NCBI RefSeq assembly: GCF_006265175.1
Contig: NZ_VDCQ01000006.1
Span: 148,429 to 212,428, forward strand
Reading direction: 5' to 3'
DNA length: 64,000 nt
Source of the DNA: Paenibacillus hemerocallicola
Lineage (GTDB): Bacteria > Bacillota > Bacilli > Paenibacillales > NBRC-103111
Below, one piece after another: positions 36,901-45,033 of the stretch. Made by a program: the position numbers and the translations under genes. Under the pieces are notes generated by a model, which was given only the letters and a program-made list of their open reading frames with translations, was not told the DNA's origin and made no database searches. Position 1 is the first letter of the stretch. The number at the start of each line of letters is the position of its first letter.

Positions 36901-36967
36901 CGGTTATCCATCCTCTTCTATCCATTTGGCGCCTTGGCCGCAAACGGCCGTGCTTTCCGACAGCGCC

Positions 36968-38302
36968 TTACTTTTTCTTCGCTTTCTCGGTTTCGACCAT
37001 CTTGTTGATTTCTTCGTCCGCCTGCCTAAGCGACGTGTTGAGGTCGGTTTTATCCGTGTAAAACAACTCGACCTTTTTCTCGATAATGTCCCGGTTCGCT
37101 TTTGTATCATACGCTGTTTTGGCATATGGGGGAGCGCTGCGCAGCGAGAGTACGGGAGCCAAATCGATTCCTTTGACCAACGGGTTATCTTCGTATAGCC
37201 GCTTCTTCACGGACGGATTGGCCAGCGCCGGCGGATTTCCGAGCTTGGCAGCCATCGTCTGCACCTCGTCGGAGAGCAGATAGGCGATCAATTCGAAGGC
37301 CAGATCCGGGTTTTTGCTGCCGTTCGGAATGACGAAGCCGTCCGAGAAGATGCCCGGCCCGATACCCGGCTTCTCTTTCCATACCGGGAACGTACTGATG
37401 CCCCATTCCAGACCTTCCTTCGCGGCTAGAGCGAAATCGGCGTCTCCGATCAAGACGAGGTGGGGGAACATGGCCAAGTTTTGGTCTTTGAGAAAGGCTG
37501 TTCTTCCGTCGCTAAACTTGGCGTTTGGCGGGTAATTGCCCGGAATCCCATAGATGCTCTTGAACATCCGGAATACGTCTTGCCACTGATTGTTCGTCAG
37601 CAGTACCGACTTGCCCGTCGACCCATCGATAAATGGCAAGGAAAGTTGGGTTTGCAGCCTGTTCACGTTGATGCCTGCGCTCAGCCCCCTGTAGTTGACG
37701 CCGTTCTCGGTCCGGGTCACCTTCTTGGCGAGTTCGACGGTCTCTTCCCACGTCATGCCGTTTCTCGGATAGGAGACACCGAATTTGTCGAAGATCGTTT
37801 TGTTCCAATGCAAGGCAAAGGAAAAGCTGCGGAACGGCATGAACAGCAGCCCGTTTTTTTCGGAGAACGAGCGGATGCTGCTGACCATCTCCGGTTCAAG
37901 ACGGTTTAAGTCGAATTTATGCTTTTTGACGAGAGGATCCAAATCCGACGGCCAGCCTACATCTTTGATGACGTCGATATTCGTCAGCCCGTCCCAGATG
38001 AAGTCCGGAGTATCCCCGGCGGCGATAAGATCGGAGGGCTGCCGGCCCGCTGCGGCATCGACCTTTTTAACCGTGATGTGCGGGTATTTCGCTTTGAGCG
38101 GGTTCTGAATGTACTTGACGAAGTCATCGTCGGTGAGCAGCGTCTTCGCATATAGCGTTACGGTAACCGGGTCACTGCTTGCCGGTTTGACGGGTTGAGC
38201 GCTTTCCTCCGTATTCGTCGGATTGCCTTTTCCTGCGCAGCCGGCCAACACGAAGCCGATTGCAAATAAAGTCAACATCGGTTTTTCCCATTTACGGAAC
38301 AA
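36968..38302 (-). CDS. Extracellular solute-binding lipoprotein (family 1), paralogue 1
   Basis: Sugar-binding lipoprotein of 444 aa. From the TTG at 38302 the product starts MFRKWEKPMLTLFAIGFVLAGC, an ideal lipoprotein signal with lipobox LAGC, and GGGGGTG lies 8 bases upstream. An ATG at 38347 or GTG at 38368 would give a long basic N-terminal extension. The fold matches SBP_bac_1: VTLYAKTLLTDDDF, KYPHITVKKVDA, KFGVSYPRNGMTWEETVELAKKVTR. It ends in a charged Lys/Glu helix. No ABC permease is adjacent. It is divergent from an AraC regulator and followed by the sialidase-like gene. The KFGV.YP..GMTW block is shared with the two other binding proteins in this window. Confidence 0.87.
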   Translation of the reverse strand: MFRKWEKPMLTLFAIGFVLAGCAGKGNPTNTEESAQPVKPASSDPVTVTLYAKTLLTDDDFVKYIQNPLKAKYPHITVKKVDAAAGRQPSDLIAAGDTPDFIWDGLTNIDVIKDVGWPSDLDPLVKKHKFDLNRLEPEMVSSIRSFSEKNGLLFMPFRSFSFALHWNKTIFDKFGVSYPRNGMTWEETVELAKKVTRTENGVNYRGLSAGINVNRLQTQLSLPFIDGSTGKSVLLTNNQWQDVFRMFKSIYGIPGNYPPNAKFSDGRTAFLKDQNLAMFPHLVLIGDADFALAAKEGLEWGISTFPVWKEKPGIGPGIFSDGFVIPNGSKNPDLAFELIAYLLSDEVQTMAAKLGNPPALANPSVKKRLYEDNPLVKGIDLAPVLSLRSAPPYAKTAYDTKANRDIIEKKVELFYTDKTDLNTSLRQADEEINKMVETEKAKKK

Positions 38303-38437
38303 GATTCGTGCACCCCCAATATTATTTTTCTTGCTGTTTTCCTTCATGGATACCCGTTTCCCGCTCACATCCGCAAGCGAATTCAGTCAGACTGCCGCTT
38401 TGACGGATTCTGATTCCGGACATGTTCCTCCTTTCTG

Positions 38438-38451
38438 GGAAAGCGTTTTCC
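38438..38451 (-). promoter_or_regulatory. cre-like site (CcpA), 12 of 14
   Basis: GGAAAGCGTTTTCC compared with TGWNANCGNTNWCA mismatches at the first and last base only. It lies 136 bases upstream of the lipoprotein gene on the minus strand and close to the AraC promoter. Confidence 0.5.
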
Positions 38452-38464
38452 TGATTTCGCTTTT

Positions 38465-38489
38465 ATTATAAAAAAAGTTGGCGTATAAT
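38465..38489. promoter_or_regulatory. Divergent -10 elements for the lipoprotein and AraC genes
   Basis: ATTATA at 38465-38470 reads TATAAT on the minus strand; TATAAT stands at 38484-38489 on the plus strand, 59 bases before the AraC start. Both -35 regions are weak, as expected for activator-dependent promoters. Confidence 0.45.
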
Positions 38490-38548
38490 GCCTATATCAA
38501 TCTGCTTGCTACATTCACTATTTGGCTACGAATACGAGGTGACGACGG

Positions 38549-39391
38549 ATGGAGCCACTACGGCTGCTCTTGTGCGGTTATTCTTACCATACCCAACCTG
38601 CCGCTTATTTGCAGGATCGGGAAGGACTGCCGCACTATTTGTTCCGTTTGCAAACGGAAGGCTATTGCCAAGCGCTGGTCGATGGCGTATTGACCACATT
38701 GGGGCCGGGAGATTTGCTGCTGTACAAGCCGGGAGACCGGTATGAGCTCGCATTTGCCCCGATGCCCAATGAGCTGGGTCAAACGGCGGTGTATAGCGGC
38801 GACTATTTCTTGTCTTGTACCGGAGATTGGGTCGGGGAGTGGTGGAAGAGAACGCCGAAAATGCAAAGGACCCAAATCCATCTCGATGAGAAGCTTATTT
38901 CGCTATGGCGGCATCTGGTGTTGGAGAAGAGGAAATACCGGATGGGGGAAGAGAACGAGGAGTTGCTCGGTTACTTGCTGCGCGCACTTTGCCTATGCAT
39001 CGAACGCGCCGTATTGGAAACGTCGGCGCCTCACGGCCGCTCATTTTCCGCGGTCCGCATGAAAACGTTCATTCAGGAGAATGCGATGTTCCCCTTCAAA
39101 ATCGAGGCGGTCGCTCGACATGTCGGGCTCAGCGTGTCGCGTGCCGTTCATTTGTTTAAAGAATGCTTCGGCTTTTCGATTATGGAATATACGAAGCAGG
39201 TTAGGCTCGCCGCCGCGATAGAACGAATCAAATACAGCAAAATGCCGTTGGAGCAAATAGCCGAGGCGTCCGGCTTTGCCAGCTACAGCTTTTTTTATCG
39301 GGTGTTTCGGGAGAAGTACGGCATCTCCCCATTGGAATACCGCAGGCAAGCGTGGGAGTTGGGCGATGTGAAGGTGGATCCGGCTCGTTAG
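38549..39391 (+). CDS. AraC-family regulator with N-terminal ligand-binding domain
   Basis: A 280-aa AraC protein. The N-terminal half is beta-rich (YLFRLQTEGYCQALVDGVLTTLGPGDLLLYKPGDRYEL), an AraC-type arabinose-binding cupin. The C-terminal part has two HTHs (MFPFKIEAVARHVGLSVSRAVHLFKECFG; PLEQIAEASGFASYSFFYRVFREKYG) and ends in SPLEYRRQAWE. GAGGTGACG precedes the ATG. It is divergent from lipoprotein paralogue 1 and probably controls that gene and the sialidase-like gene; its role for the flavodoxin-like gene downstream is open. Confidence 0.87.
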   Translation: MEPLRLLLCGYSYHTQPAAYLQDREGLPHYLFRLQTEGYCQALVDGVLTTLGPGDLLLYKPGDRYELAFAPMPNELGQTAVYSGDYFLSCTGDWVGEWWKRTPKMQRTQIHLDEKLISLWRHLVLEKRKYRMGEENEELLGYLLRALCLCIERAVLETSAPHGRSFSAVRMKTFIQENAMFPFKIEAVARHVGLSVSRAVHLFKECFGFSIMEYTKQVRLAAAIERIKYSKMPLEQIAEASGFASYSFFYRVFREKYGISPLEYRRQAWELGDVKVDPAR

Positions 39392-39518
39392 CCTGTAGCG
39401 TGAGAAGTTAGGCGGGCCAAGGTTGCGGTAAGCCTTTGTTCGCGCAGCAATCATTCCAAGCGTAAATAAGGTGGAGCTTGAAGAAAATCGACGACCATGC
39501 GCTTCGATTCGCGTACAG

Positions 39519-39578
39519 CGGGTAATGGAATATAGACAAGGATGAGGCGAGCTGCAGGCTTGCTACATCCATTACCCG
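39519..39578 (+). repeat. 11-bp perfect inverted repeat upstream of the WrbA-like gene
   Basis: CGGGTAATGGA (39519-39529) and TCCATTACCCG (39568-39578), 38 bases apart, in the 206-base gap before the flavodoxin-like gene; the right arm is 19 bases before its ATG. It is either a two-site operator or a long leader hairpin near the ribosome binding site. Nothing else is evident in the gap. Confidence 0.6.
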
Positions 39579-39597
39579 AGGGAGGAGCGAAACGATT

Positions 39598-40212
39598 ATG
39601 AATCCGGTACATGTTACGATCTTATATTACAGTTCCACGGGAACGAACTATAAAATGGCCAAGGCGGCCGAGGAAGCGGCCAAGCAGCAGGGGGCCGAGG
39701 TCCGGATAGTCCGCGCGGCGGAGTCGGCTCCGGAAGAGGCGATATCCGCCAATCCGGCATGGAAAACCCATATGGAGGAAACGGCTTCCGTGCCCGTAGC
39801 CTCTCTGGATGACTTGACGTGGGCGGACGCCGTCATCATCAGCACTCCGACGCGCTTCGGCAACGTTGCCGCCCAGATGAAGCAGTTTCTCGATACGACG
39901 GGTTCGCTATGGGCAAAAGGGAAGCTTGAGAATAAGATCGCTACCGCGATGACCAGCGCAAGCAACAGTCACGGCGGGCAGGAAGCCACGCTTCTCGCCT
40001 TGTATACCAGCATGTTCCATTGGGGAGCGATCGTCGTCGCCCCGGGTTATACGGACGAAGCGATTCGGGCTGCAGGGGGCAATCCGTACGGTACGAGCGC
40101 GACGGTGAACGATGACGGGAGTTTTGATCCGAAAGTGCTGATGGCGGCAAAGCATCAAGCGAAGCGCGCGATTACGATCGCAAAGGCGCTGAAGAATGGA
40201 CTGGGCGCTTAA
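39598..40212 (+). CDS. wrbA: WrbA-like NAD(P)H:quinone oxidoreductase (flavodoxin fold)
   Basis: A 204-aa flavodoxin-like protein. The FMN phosphate loop is YYSSTGTNYKMA; PTRFGNVAAQMKQFLDTTGSLWAKGKL and the FHWGAIVVAPGYTDEA segment match type IV NAD(P)H:quinone oxidoreductases (WrbA), which reduce quinones by two electrons and protect from redox stress. GAGGGAGGAG is a strong Shine-Dalgarno. The gene stands alone: an AraC gene lies upstream and a terminator downstream. Confidence 0.9.
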   Translation: MNPVHVTILYYSSTGTNYKMAKAAEEAAKQQGAEVRIVRAAESAPEEAISANPAWKTHMEETASVPVASLDDLTWADAVIISTPTRFGNVAAQMKQFLDTTGSLWAKGKLENKIATAMTSASNSHGGQEATLLALYTSMFHWGAIVVAPGYTDEAIRAAGGNPYGTSATVNDDGSFDPKVLMAAKHQAKRAITIAKALKNGLGA

Positions 40213-40268
40213 GGCGGAGGTGGCGACACTTCGTTTGCGTAAAGTTACTCATGTTCGTGGAGTAAAAG

Positions 40269-40298
40269 GGATAGCCGATTATGGTTATTCTTTTTTTT
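40269..40298 (+). terminator. Intrinsic terminator after the WrbA-like gene
   Basis: GGATAGCC (40269-40276) pairs with GGTTATTC (40283-40290) using G-T wobbles, followed by eight T (40291-40298). Confidence 0.75.
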
Positions 40299-40344
40299 GA
40301 CTGAAAGGTTAGCTCATCTTCGCTCGGAGTATTCCGATTCGAAG

Positions 40345-40480
40345 CATTGCGGAACGGTGTTCCGTCAATGCCGCGATTTCCGGAATATTTCCGGGCTTAG
40401 CGGAATTGAGTTCCGTTAGTACTGCCTTTCGGGGGAGAAAAGGGATGCAAACGGCGAGATAGCGGAACGCTGTTCCTTTA
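40345..40480. repeat. Palindromic repeat cluster A (CGGAA/TTCCG family)
   Basis: Four short palindromes in 136 bases. CATTGCGGAAC with GTTCCGTCAATG (40345-40370; one extra T). CCGGAA, TAT, TTCCGG (40380-40394). TAGCGGAA, TTGAG, TTCCGTTA (40398-40418). TAGCGGAAC, GCT, GTTCCTTTA (40460-40480, right arm degenerate). No T-runs follow, so these are not ordinary terminators. The 434-base gap holds no gene; the rest of it is the terminator upstream and an operator-like palindrome downstream. Confidence 0.75.
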
Positions 40481-40585
40481 TTTTGCGGTCGAGAACCGGT
40501 CTAGGGTAAATAGAGGAAGCTAGATCCGTCATTCCTCCGCTTTAATTAGGGAAAAGAGAGCCTTCGGCGCGCATCGACAATAACG

Positions 40586-40603
40586 AATATATCATGATAT
40601 ATT
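40586..40603 (+). promoter_or_regulatory. 18-bp perfect palindrome, candidate operator
   Basis: AATATATCATGATATATT is perfectly symmetrical and lies 44 bases before the GntR-type regulator start, over the likely -10 region. GntR proteins bind such palindromes, so autoregulation is likely. Confidence 0.55.
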
Positions 40604-40646
40604 ATTATGAATAGAGAAGATGAGCATACGGGCAGGAGGCAGCCTC

Positions 40647-41819
40647 ATGACCAACGATACATCGTCCAAACCGATGTACGAAAAAATATTCGAAGAAGTG
40701 AAGCAGCGCATCGCAACGAAACAGTACGAGACCGGCGAGCGGATACCGTCGGAGAAGGAGCTGGCGGACGAATATGGCGTCAGCCGGATTACGAGCAAGA
40801 AGGCGCTCGAAATGCTGGCGGGCGAGAAGCTCATCGTGCGAAAGCCGGGACGAGGCTCGTTTGTCGCCGATCCGGAGGTCGACTTCGCGGATTCGGCCGC
40901 GAATCCGGACCGGGGAGCGGGGCAGCCGGCACGAAGTTTCGGCAAGCCGGAGCTCGTTACGATCGGTCTCATCATGACCGATTTCGGAAACAGCTACGGA
41001 ACCGGGCTCGTCTATGGCATGGAGGATGCTTCGCGGGAGCGCGATTGCTATCTCGTCTTGCGCCGGTCGTTCGGAATAGCGGAAAACGAGGAGCAATCCA
41101 TCCAGAAGCTGCTGCAGCTCGGCGTTGGCGGCTTAATCGTTTTTCCGGCGCAGGGCGAATATTTCAACTCCGAAATTTTGAAGCTGGTCATCCGGAAATT
41201 TCCGCTCGTGCTTGTCGACCGGCATTTGAAAGGAGTCGCCGCCACTTCGATCAGCACCGACAATGTGACAGCGGCGAAGCAGGCGACGGAATATTTGTTC
41301 GGGCTCGGGCATTCGCATATCGCGTTCGTATCGCCGCCTCCCGCCGACACGACGGCCGTGGAGGAGCGAATCGAAGGCTTTATACGCGCACACGCGGAGC
41401 GGGGAATTGTCGTGAACAAGGAGCTGTGGGCGAGCGACCTGACATCGACGCTGCCGGACTGCTTCCGCAAGGAGAACATCGACCGGGACATTGAAGGATT
41501 GATCGATCATCTGAAGAGCAAGCCCGCGATTACGGCCGTATTCGCGACCGAATATAATCTCGCGCTGCTGGCCAAGACGGCGGCGGAAAGAATCGGGCTG
41601 CGCATCCCCGAAGATCTCTCGATCGTGTGCTTCGACAGCCCGGCGACACAATGGGGAGGCGGGTATGCGTTTACGCATATGCGTCAGGACGAAGAGCGGA
41701 TGGGCCGGCTTGCGGTCGAGCGCATTTTGCAAATTCGCGAGGGCGTGTCCGTTCCTAATCGAACGATGCTGACGGCGGAGCTCGTCATCGGGGAGTCGAC
41801 CGGACCCGTCAAAGCGTAA
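40647..41819 (+). CDS. GntR-LacI hybrid transcriptional regulator (AraR type), copy 1
   Basis: A 390-aa regulator built like AraR of Bacillus subtilis. An N-terminal GntR winged helix (about 8-75; MYEKIFEEVKQRIATKQYETGERIPSEKELADEYGVSRITSKKALEML, GRGSFVA) is joined to a LacI/periplasmic-binding-type sugar sensor (about 105-390; VTIGLIMTDFGNSYGTGLVYGME, VLVDRHLKG, HSHIAFVSPP, LSIVCFDSP). GGAGG 8 bases upstream fixes the ATG at 40647. It precedes the GH76-lipoprotein unit and most likely represses it until a mannose-derived sugar binds. Confidence 0.88.
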   Translation: MTNDTSSKPMYEKIFEEVKQRIATKQYETGERIPSEKELADEYGVSRITSKKALEMLAGEKLIVRKPGRGSFVADPEVDFADSAANPDRGAGQPARSFGKPELVTIGLIMTDFGNSYGTGLVYGMEDASRERDCYLVLRRSFGIAENEEQSIQKLLQLGVGGLIVFPAQGEYFNSEILKLVIRKFPLVLVDRHLKGVAATSISTDNVTAAKQATEYLFGLGHSHIAFVSPPPADTTAVEERIEGFIRAHAERGIVVNKELWASDLTSTLPDCFRKENIDRDIEGLIDHLKSKPAITAVFATEYNLALLAKTAAERIGLRIPEDLSIVCFDSPATQWGGGYAFTHMRQDEERMGRLAVERILQIREGVSVPNRTMLTAELVIGESTGPVKA

Positions 41820-41856
41820 CGCTCCTTGTTTTAGCGGCTTGAATAGTCATGTAATG

Positions 41857-41885
41857 AAGCTCCGTTCCGGCAATGGGGCTTTTTT
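41857..41885 (+). terminator. Intrinsic terminator after regulator copy 1
   Basis: AAGCTCC (41857-41863) pairs with GGGGCTT (41875-41881, one G-T pair), ending in a five-T run. Confidence 0.7.
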
Positions 41886-41935
41886 GCGCTGTGAAAGAGG
41901 TTTTTAGTGTCATATTAGCTTTGCATATTAGTATA

Positions 41936-41977
41936 TCAATTAATTATATTGACATATTAACATTGCGATAATATACT
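41936..41977 (+). promoter_or_regulatory. Near-consensus SigA promoter with overlapping inverted repeat
   Basis: TTGACA (41949-41954), 17 bases, TATACT (41972-41977). TCAATTAATTATATTGA (41936-41952; 5-bp arms, 7-base loop) overlaps the -35, and TATATCA (41932-41938) is the half-site also found in the palindrome at 40586-40603. A strong promoter with an operator on the -35 suggests tight repression of the GH76 unit. Confidence 0.7.
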
Positions 41978-41983
41978 GGGTTT

Positions 41984-42272
41984 GTGAAAGCGATTAACCT
42001 GATCACTGTCAACAAAAAAGCAAATCGGGCTCGTTCTAGAAGAAATGCGGATTTCGGCATGGACGAGCGCAGATCGTCGGAACGTTCCGAGGCTAAAATG
42101 AAAACGGTTTCATGTGGAGGGCTCGTTTTCAACCGGACCAAGCGAACGTCCTTATGCCGGCTGGCCCGTTAGCCGTGGTAAAGCGCTAACCTGACGCAAT
42201 CCGGGTTCGTCTACGTCACACCGGGTTTAAACGAACGAACCCAAACACATCGGGAGGAGAGAGACAACCGAG
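41984..42272 (+). promoter_or_regulatory. Long leader of the GH76 unit with cre site and palindrome
   Basis: About 290 bases between the predicted transcription start and GH76. TGAAAACGGTTTCA (42099-42112) matches TGWNANCGNTNWCA at all 14 positions and would act as a CcpA roadblock. TCGGAACGTTCCGA (42077-42090) is a perfect 14-bp palindrome next to it. A 62-codon frame at 41984 has no Shine-Dalgarno and I do not call it a gene. Confidence 0.65.
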
Positions 42273-43349
42273 ATGAAGCATTCGGTGCAAGCGCAGGGAT
42301 TATGGGGAAAACGGGCTGACGAAGCGCAGAATGCTCTGGAGCAAATGTTTTGGAACGAATCGCTCGGCATGTACGATATCGAAATTCCGCGATCGGCCGA
42401 ATCGGATCAAACCGTCTTCCATTACTGGTGGATGGCGCATGCGGTCGATGTGCTCGTAGACGGATTATTGCGTACGAATAACGAGCGTTACTTAGTCCGT
42501 CTCCGATCGTTATACGACGGCATTGTCAGGCGCAACGGAGGCGCTCTGCCGAACGAGCTGTACGACGATATGGAGTGGATGGCGATTGCATGGCTTCGGG
42601 CTTACGAGGCCACAGGCCAAACGCTCTACAAGCAAGCGGCGCTCGTGCTATGGGACGATATCGTTACCGGATGGAACGAACAGCTGGGCGGGGGCATCGC
42701 TTGGCGGAAGTCGCAGACGGATTATAAAAACACGCCGGCCAATGCTCCGGCCGTCATATTGGCCGCCCGTTTGTACCGCGCATTCGGGCGAGAGGACCAT
42801 CTCGCTTGGGCGCACCGCATCTACGCGTGGCAGCGCATCAATCTCGTCGATCCGGCGACAGGCTTCGTCTGGGACGGTATGAATCGTACGGGAGACGGGA
42901 AGATCGATCAAGATTGGAAATTCACCTATTGCCAGGGCGTCTATATCGGAGCGGCCGTCGAGCTGTATCGGATTACCGGCGAACGAACATATTTGGCCGA
43001 TGCGATTCGCACCTATGACACGGCGAAGCGGGAGCTCGCCGATTCGGCGACCGGCATGCTGCCGGACGAAGGCCGCGGCGACGGCGGGCTGTTCAAGGGC
43101 ATTCTGGTCCGATATGCTGCCGAGCTCGAGTTTGCCGCGCCGACGGGCACCGTCGATGCCGCCTGGTTTTTAACCGCGAACGCGGACCGGTTGTGGCTAA
43201 GCGGCAAGTCGCCAGATGCCGCGCTGTTCGGCACGGATTGGTCGGCCGCCCCGGAAGGCGGAGTACCGCTTAGCGCCCAGTTGAGCGCGATGAAGCTGCT
43301 GGAACAGGCTGCGCGGTTCGAGACGCGCGGGATAGCGTCGGCCACGTGA
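42273..43349 (+). CDS. Glycoside hydrolase family 76 protein (alpha-1,6-mannanase family)
   Basis: A 358-aa (alpha/alpha)6-barrel protein. The paired catalytic aspartates of GH76 are in NELYDDMEWMAIAWLRAYE (D98-D99). Other family segments are GGGIAWRKSQTDYKNTPANAPAVILAARLYR, FTYCQGVYIGAAVELY and DEGRGDGGLFKGILVRY. GH76 enzymes cut alpha-1,6-mannan backbones. No signal peptide is present, so this one should act inside the cell on imported mannooligosaccharides. GGAGGA lies rather far (14 bases) from the ATG, with GAGAGAG closer. It is followed after 47 bases by a sugar-binding lipoprotein gene, and the GH38 mannosidase lies 3 kb further. Confidence 0.87.
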   Translation: MKHSVQAQGLWGKRADEAQNALEQMFWNESLGMYDIEIPRSAESDQTVFHYWWMAHAVDVLVDGLLRTNNERYLVRLRSLYDGIVRRNGGALPNELYDDMEWMAIAWLRAYEATGQTLYKQAALVLWDDIVTGWNEQLGGGIAWRKSQTDYKNTPANAPAVILAARLYRAFGREDHLAWAHRIYAWQRINLVDPATGFVWDGMNRTGDGKIDQDWKFTYCQGVYIGAAVELYRITGERTYLADAIRTYDTAKRELADSATGMLPDEGRGDGGLFKGILVRYAAELEFAAPTGTVDAAWFLTANADRLWLSGKSPDAALFGTDWSAAPEGGVPLSAQLSAMKLLEQAARFETRGIASAT

Positions 43350-43396
43350 ACGTTCGCCGAGACGGTGAATCATAAAATGTTGAAAGGGGAATTGCC

Positions 43397-44719
43397 ATGT
43401 TGTCACGCCATAAAATAACGATTGCCGCCGGTTTGGCGATTTTGACCGCTTTGACTTCCGCTTGCACGAAATCGACGGAAGATACTCCGGGCAAAGCGGA
43501 GCAAGCGGCCGCGAGCGGCGAGCCGGTGGAATTGGTATTTTTCTCGACCAGCCGCGACTCGGAGGAAAGCTTCGATCAAAGATTCGGCGAAGCGATCCGC
43601 AAAAAGTTCCCGAACTACACGATCCGCTATATCGCGGACAATGGAAACACGCTGGACGACTTGATGCTGACCGGACAGTCGTTCGATATCCATTGGGATT
43701 CGATCGGCGTACTGGCAAAGCCTTTGCTCAACTACAATTTTCAATACGATATGACCGGTCTGATCCAAAAGCATCAAATCGATTTGTCCCGGATCGAGGA
43801 AATGCCGCTGGACGCCATGAGAAAGCTATCGAACGGCGGATTATACGGCTTGCCGGTGACGAATAACAACCTTGCTCTGTTCTACAACAAAGATTTGTTC
43901 GACAAGTTCGGAGTACCGTACCCGAAGGACGGCATGACATGGGATGACATTCTCGATCTGGCCCAACGGATGTCCCGCAGTGAAGGCGGCGTCCAATATA
44001 TCGGCTTGGGAATGTCCCCGCTCCATATGATGCGCATGAACGAGCTGTCCGTTCCTTATATCGATCCGAAAACCGGTCAGGCCGCGGTCAATACCGAGCC
44101 ATGGAAGAAGTTGTTCCAGTCGGTATTCGATCGGGTAGCCGCACAGCCCGGGTTCAAAGAGTTCGTTCAGCAAAAAAATTATTTTCCCGGCAACGACTTG
44201 CGTGAGCTGACCAAAGATAAAGTGATGGCGATGTCGATCTTCCTGTCCGGCTACAGCGTACGACCGAAGGATATGGGGGACGTGAACTGGGACATGGTCT
44301 CGCTGCCGACGTTCAAGGATGCGCCGACCATAGGCTCGCAAGCGTATCCGACGTACTTCTCGGTGACGAAAATGAGCAAGCATAAGGATGAGGCGGCGGA
44401 AGTCATCAAATATTTGACCTCGGACGAGTACCAAATGGAGATGTCCCGCAAAGGCATGATGACCATCCTGAAGGATCAGGCGATCAAGAAAGCTTTCGGC
44501 GCCGAGGCGCAGGAAAAGGTTAAAAATTATTATTCGGTTTTCGTGAACCAGTTCGCCGCCACTCCGGTCAAAACGAAGTACGATTCGCAGGCGGAAGGGC
44601 TGCTCTACAAAGAACTATTCGAATACTTGAAAGGAACGACCGATTTGAACAGCGCTTTGAGGAAGGCCGAAGAAGAAGTGAACAAGATGCTGGCCGAGGA
44701 AAAAGCGAAAAGCAATTGA
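43397..44719 (+). CDS. Extracellular solute-binding lipoprotein (family 1), paralogue 2
   Basis: A 440-aa sugar-binding lipoprotein; signal MLSRHKITIAAGLAILTAL with lipobox LTSAC. SBP_bac_1 features: LVFFSTSRDSEESFDQRFG, IRKKFPNYTIRYI, NLALFYNKDLFDKFGVPYPKDGMTWDDILDLAQRMSR, and a C-terminal charged helix. AAAGGGG precedes the ATG. It is closely related to paralogues 1 and 3, sharing the KFGVPYPKDGMTW block and the D/EGGVQY block. No permease genes flank it; it must use a transporter encoded elsewhere or act as a sensor partner. Co-transcribed with GH76. Confidence 0.87.
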   Translation: MLSRHKITIAAGLAILTALTSACTKSTEDTPGKAEQAAASGEPVELVFFSTSRDSEESFDQRFGEAIRKKFPNYTIRYIADNGNTLDDLMLTGQSFDIHWDSIGVLAKPLLNYNFQYDMTGLIQKHQIDLSRIEEMPLDAMRKLSNGGLYGLPVTNNNLALFYNKDLFDKFGVPYPKDGMTWDDILDLAQRMSRSEGGVQYIGLGMSPLHMMRMNELSVPYIDPKTGQAAVNTEPWKKLFQSVFDRVAAQPGFKEFVQQKNYFPGNDLRELTKDKVMAMSIFLSGYSVRPKDMGDVNWDMVSLPTFKDAPTIGSQAYPTYFSVTKMSKHKDEAAEVIKYLTSDEYQMEMSRKGMMTILKDQAIKKAFGAEAQEKVKNYYSVFVNQFAATPVKTKYDSQAEGLLYKELFEYLKGTTDLNSALRKAEEEVNKMLAEEKAKSN

Positions 44720-44830
44720 GCGCTTCCGTTCCGGGCCGGACTGTGCCGGAATTATAACGGATGACGAAAGTCATGCGAGGGGTCCCGCCTCGCCACTTGA
44801 AAGGCTCCCTTTCAACAGCGCGCGGAACAA

Positions 44831-45033
44831 GAACGTTCGTTATTTTTTGCGAAGGGAACGAAAAGTTCCTTTATTACGTGCGAAAGACGGGGAAACAGCG
44901 CAAACGGAACGATGAATTCCTTTATTGGAGCAACACGGCCCTCAAACGACCTTCAATCTGCCGATAAAGGAACGAATCGTTCCTCTACGCCCCATTTTAG
45001 CGGCTCTCCGAAGAAATAGCGGAGCTTTTTGTT
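44831..45033. repeat. Palindromic repeat cluster B (CGGAA/TTCCG family, degenerate)
   Basis: Within the 680-base gene-free gap: GAACGTTC (44831-44838); AAGGGAAC with GTTCCTTT (44853-44872); GGAA, seven bases, TTCC followed by TTTATT (44907-44925); AGGAACG, AAT, CGTTCCT (44968-44984); and ATAGCGG near 45016 with TTCCGCG after it. These are the same AT-flanked GGAAC/GTTCC hairpins as cluster A, in worn form. Apart from these, a terminator at 45218 and a weak TACAAT -10 at 45303-45308 before the MFS gene, I see nothing in the gap. Confidence 0.6.

Noticed and set aside
40345..40480. CRISPR array reading of the regularly spaced palindromes
   Set aside because: Repeat units are only 15-26 bases, internally symmetrical and unevenly spaced, without unique spacers of constant length or any cas gene.
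41984..42172. 62-codon frame starting at the predicted transcription start of the GH76 unit
   Set aside because: No Shine-Dalgarno, basic low-information product, and it runs through the cre site and a palindrome. A leaderless peptide cannot be excluded without Ribo-seq.
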